Source: an uncultured Collinsella sp. (GTDB lineage: Bacteria; Actinomycetota; Coriobacteriia; Coriobacteriales; Coriobacteriaceae). Taken from it: a stretch of 5,663 nt of DNA. Made by a program: the position numbers and the translations under genes. This document shows positions 5,599-5,663 of the stretch, piece after piece. Location of the stretch: positions 1 to 5,663 of the forward strand of contig CATZTY010000080.1 in the NCBI GenBank assembly GCA_958424475.1, read 5' to 3'. Positions within the stretch are counted from its first letter, which is position 1. Each line of letters begins with the position of its first letter. The notes under the pieces are model-generated. The model made no database searches, was not told the origin of the DNA, and saw only the letters and a list, made by a program, of their open reading frames with translations.

Positions 5599-5630
5599 TG
5601 ACGCGCCTGGGCGACGGCCAGGCCGCGTCA
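5599..5630. repeat. GC-rich inverted repeat upstream of serB
   Basis: The left arm TGACGCGCCTGG (5599-5610) and right arm CCAGGCCGCGTCA (5618-5630) pair fully apart from one bulged base, around a 7-base loop. On the plus strand it is followed by ATTGTTTCGT, on the minus strand by no T-run. It may be a hairpin in the serB leader, or a terminator for transcription reading rightwards out of the window. No clear serB promoter was recognised around it. Confidence 0.5.
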
Positions 5631-5663
5631 ATTGTTTCGTCTCCGTCAAGTCTTTGGGCAAGA

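Noticed and set aside
5410..5661. 83-codon minus-strand frame overlapping the serB start
   Set aside because: It overlaps serB in another frame, starts with TTG at the window edge, and has a basic low-complexity composition typical of a shadow frame.

Overview
The window reads as a stretch of a GC-rich, densely coded bacterial chromosome. It is built around a nickel-pincer lactate racemase (Lar) system, with a serine-biosynthesis gene next door. GC-rich third positions, short intergenic gaps and protein sequence feel suggest an anaerobic actinobacterium of the Coriobacteriia (Collinsella-like). That placement is inferred from style and gene content, not from any marker gene.

Left half, plus strand: about 184 bases of leader are followed by larA (185-1462, probable TTG start), the nickel-dependent 2-hydroxyacid (lactate) racemase. 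After a 49-base gap containing a perfect 15-base palindrome comes a MIP-family channel (1512-2243), probably the lactic-acid channel LarD. Right half, minus strand (reading leftwards): serB (5552-4917), then after a 114-base gap a compact unit larB (4802-4020), larC (4009-3092) and a TetR-family regulator (3089-2550). The two lar units converge on a 127-base nested palindrome (2268-2394) whose core looks like a bidirectional terminator.

How they work together: LarB carboxylates and hydrolyses nicotinic acid adenine dinucleotide. LarE, not seen here, adds sulfur. LarC inserts nickel to give the pincer cofactor, which LarA carries covalently on Lys184. LarA interconverts D- and L-lactate, and the channel would let lactic acid cross the membrane. 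All catalytic and nickel-site residues known from Lactobacillus plantarum LarA occur at identical numbers if translation starts at the TTG at 185.

The main oddities are these. (1) LarC stops at the end of its N-terminal (LarC1) region, and the place where LarC2 would be encoded holds a TetR regulator gene. (2) That TetR gene is the third gene of the cofactor operon, and an operator-like inverted repeat lies in front of larB. (3) The second channel NPA box is NQA. (4) There is a long, nearly perfect palindrome between the convergent units. (5) LarC has a very His-rich, internally duplicated insert. (6) larE and nickel-transport genes are absent from the window. No RNA genes, insertion sequences, CRISPR arrays or origins were seen.
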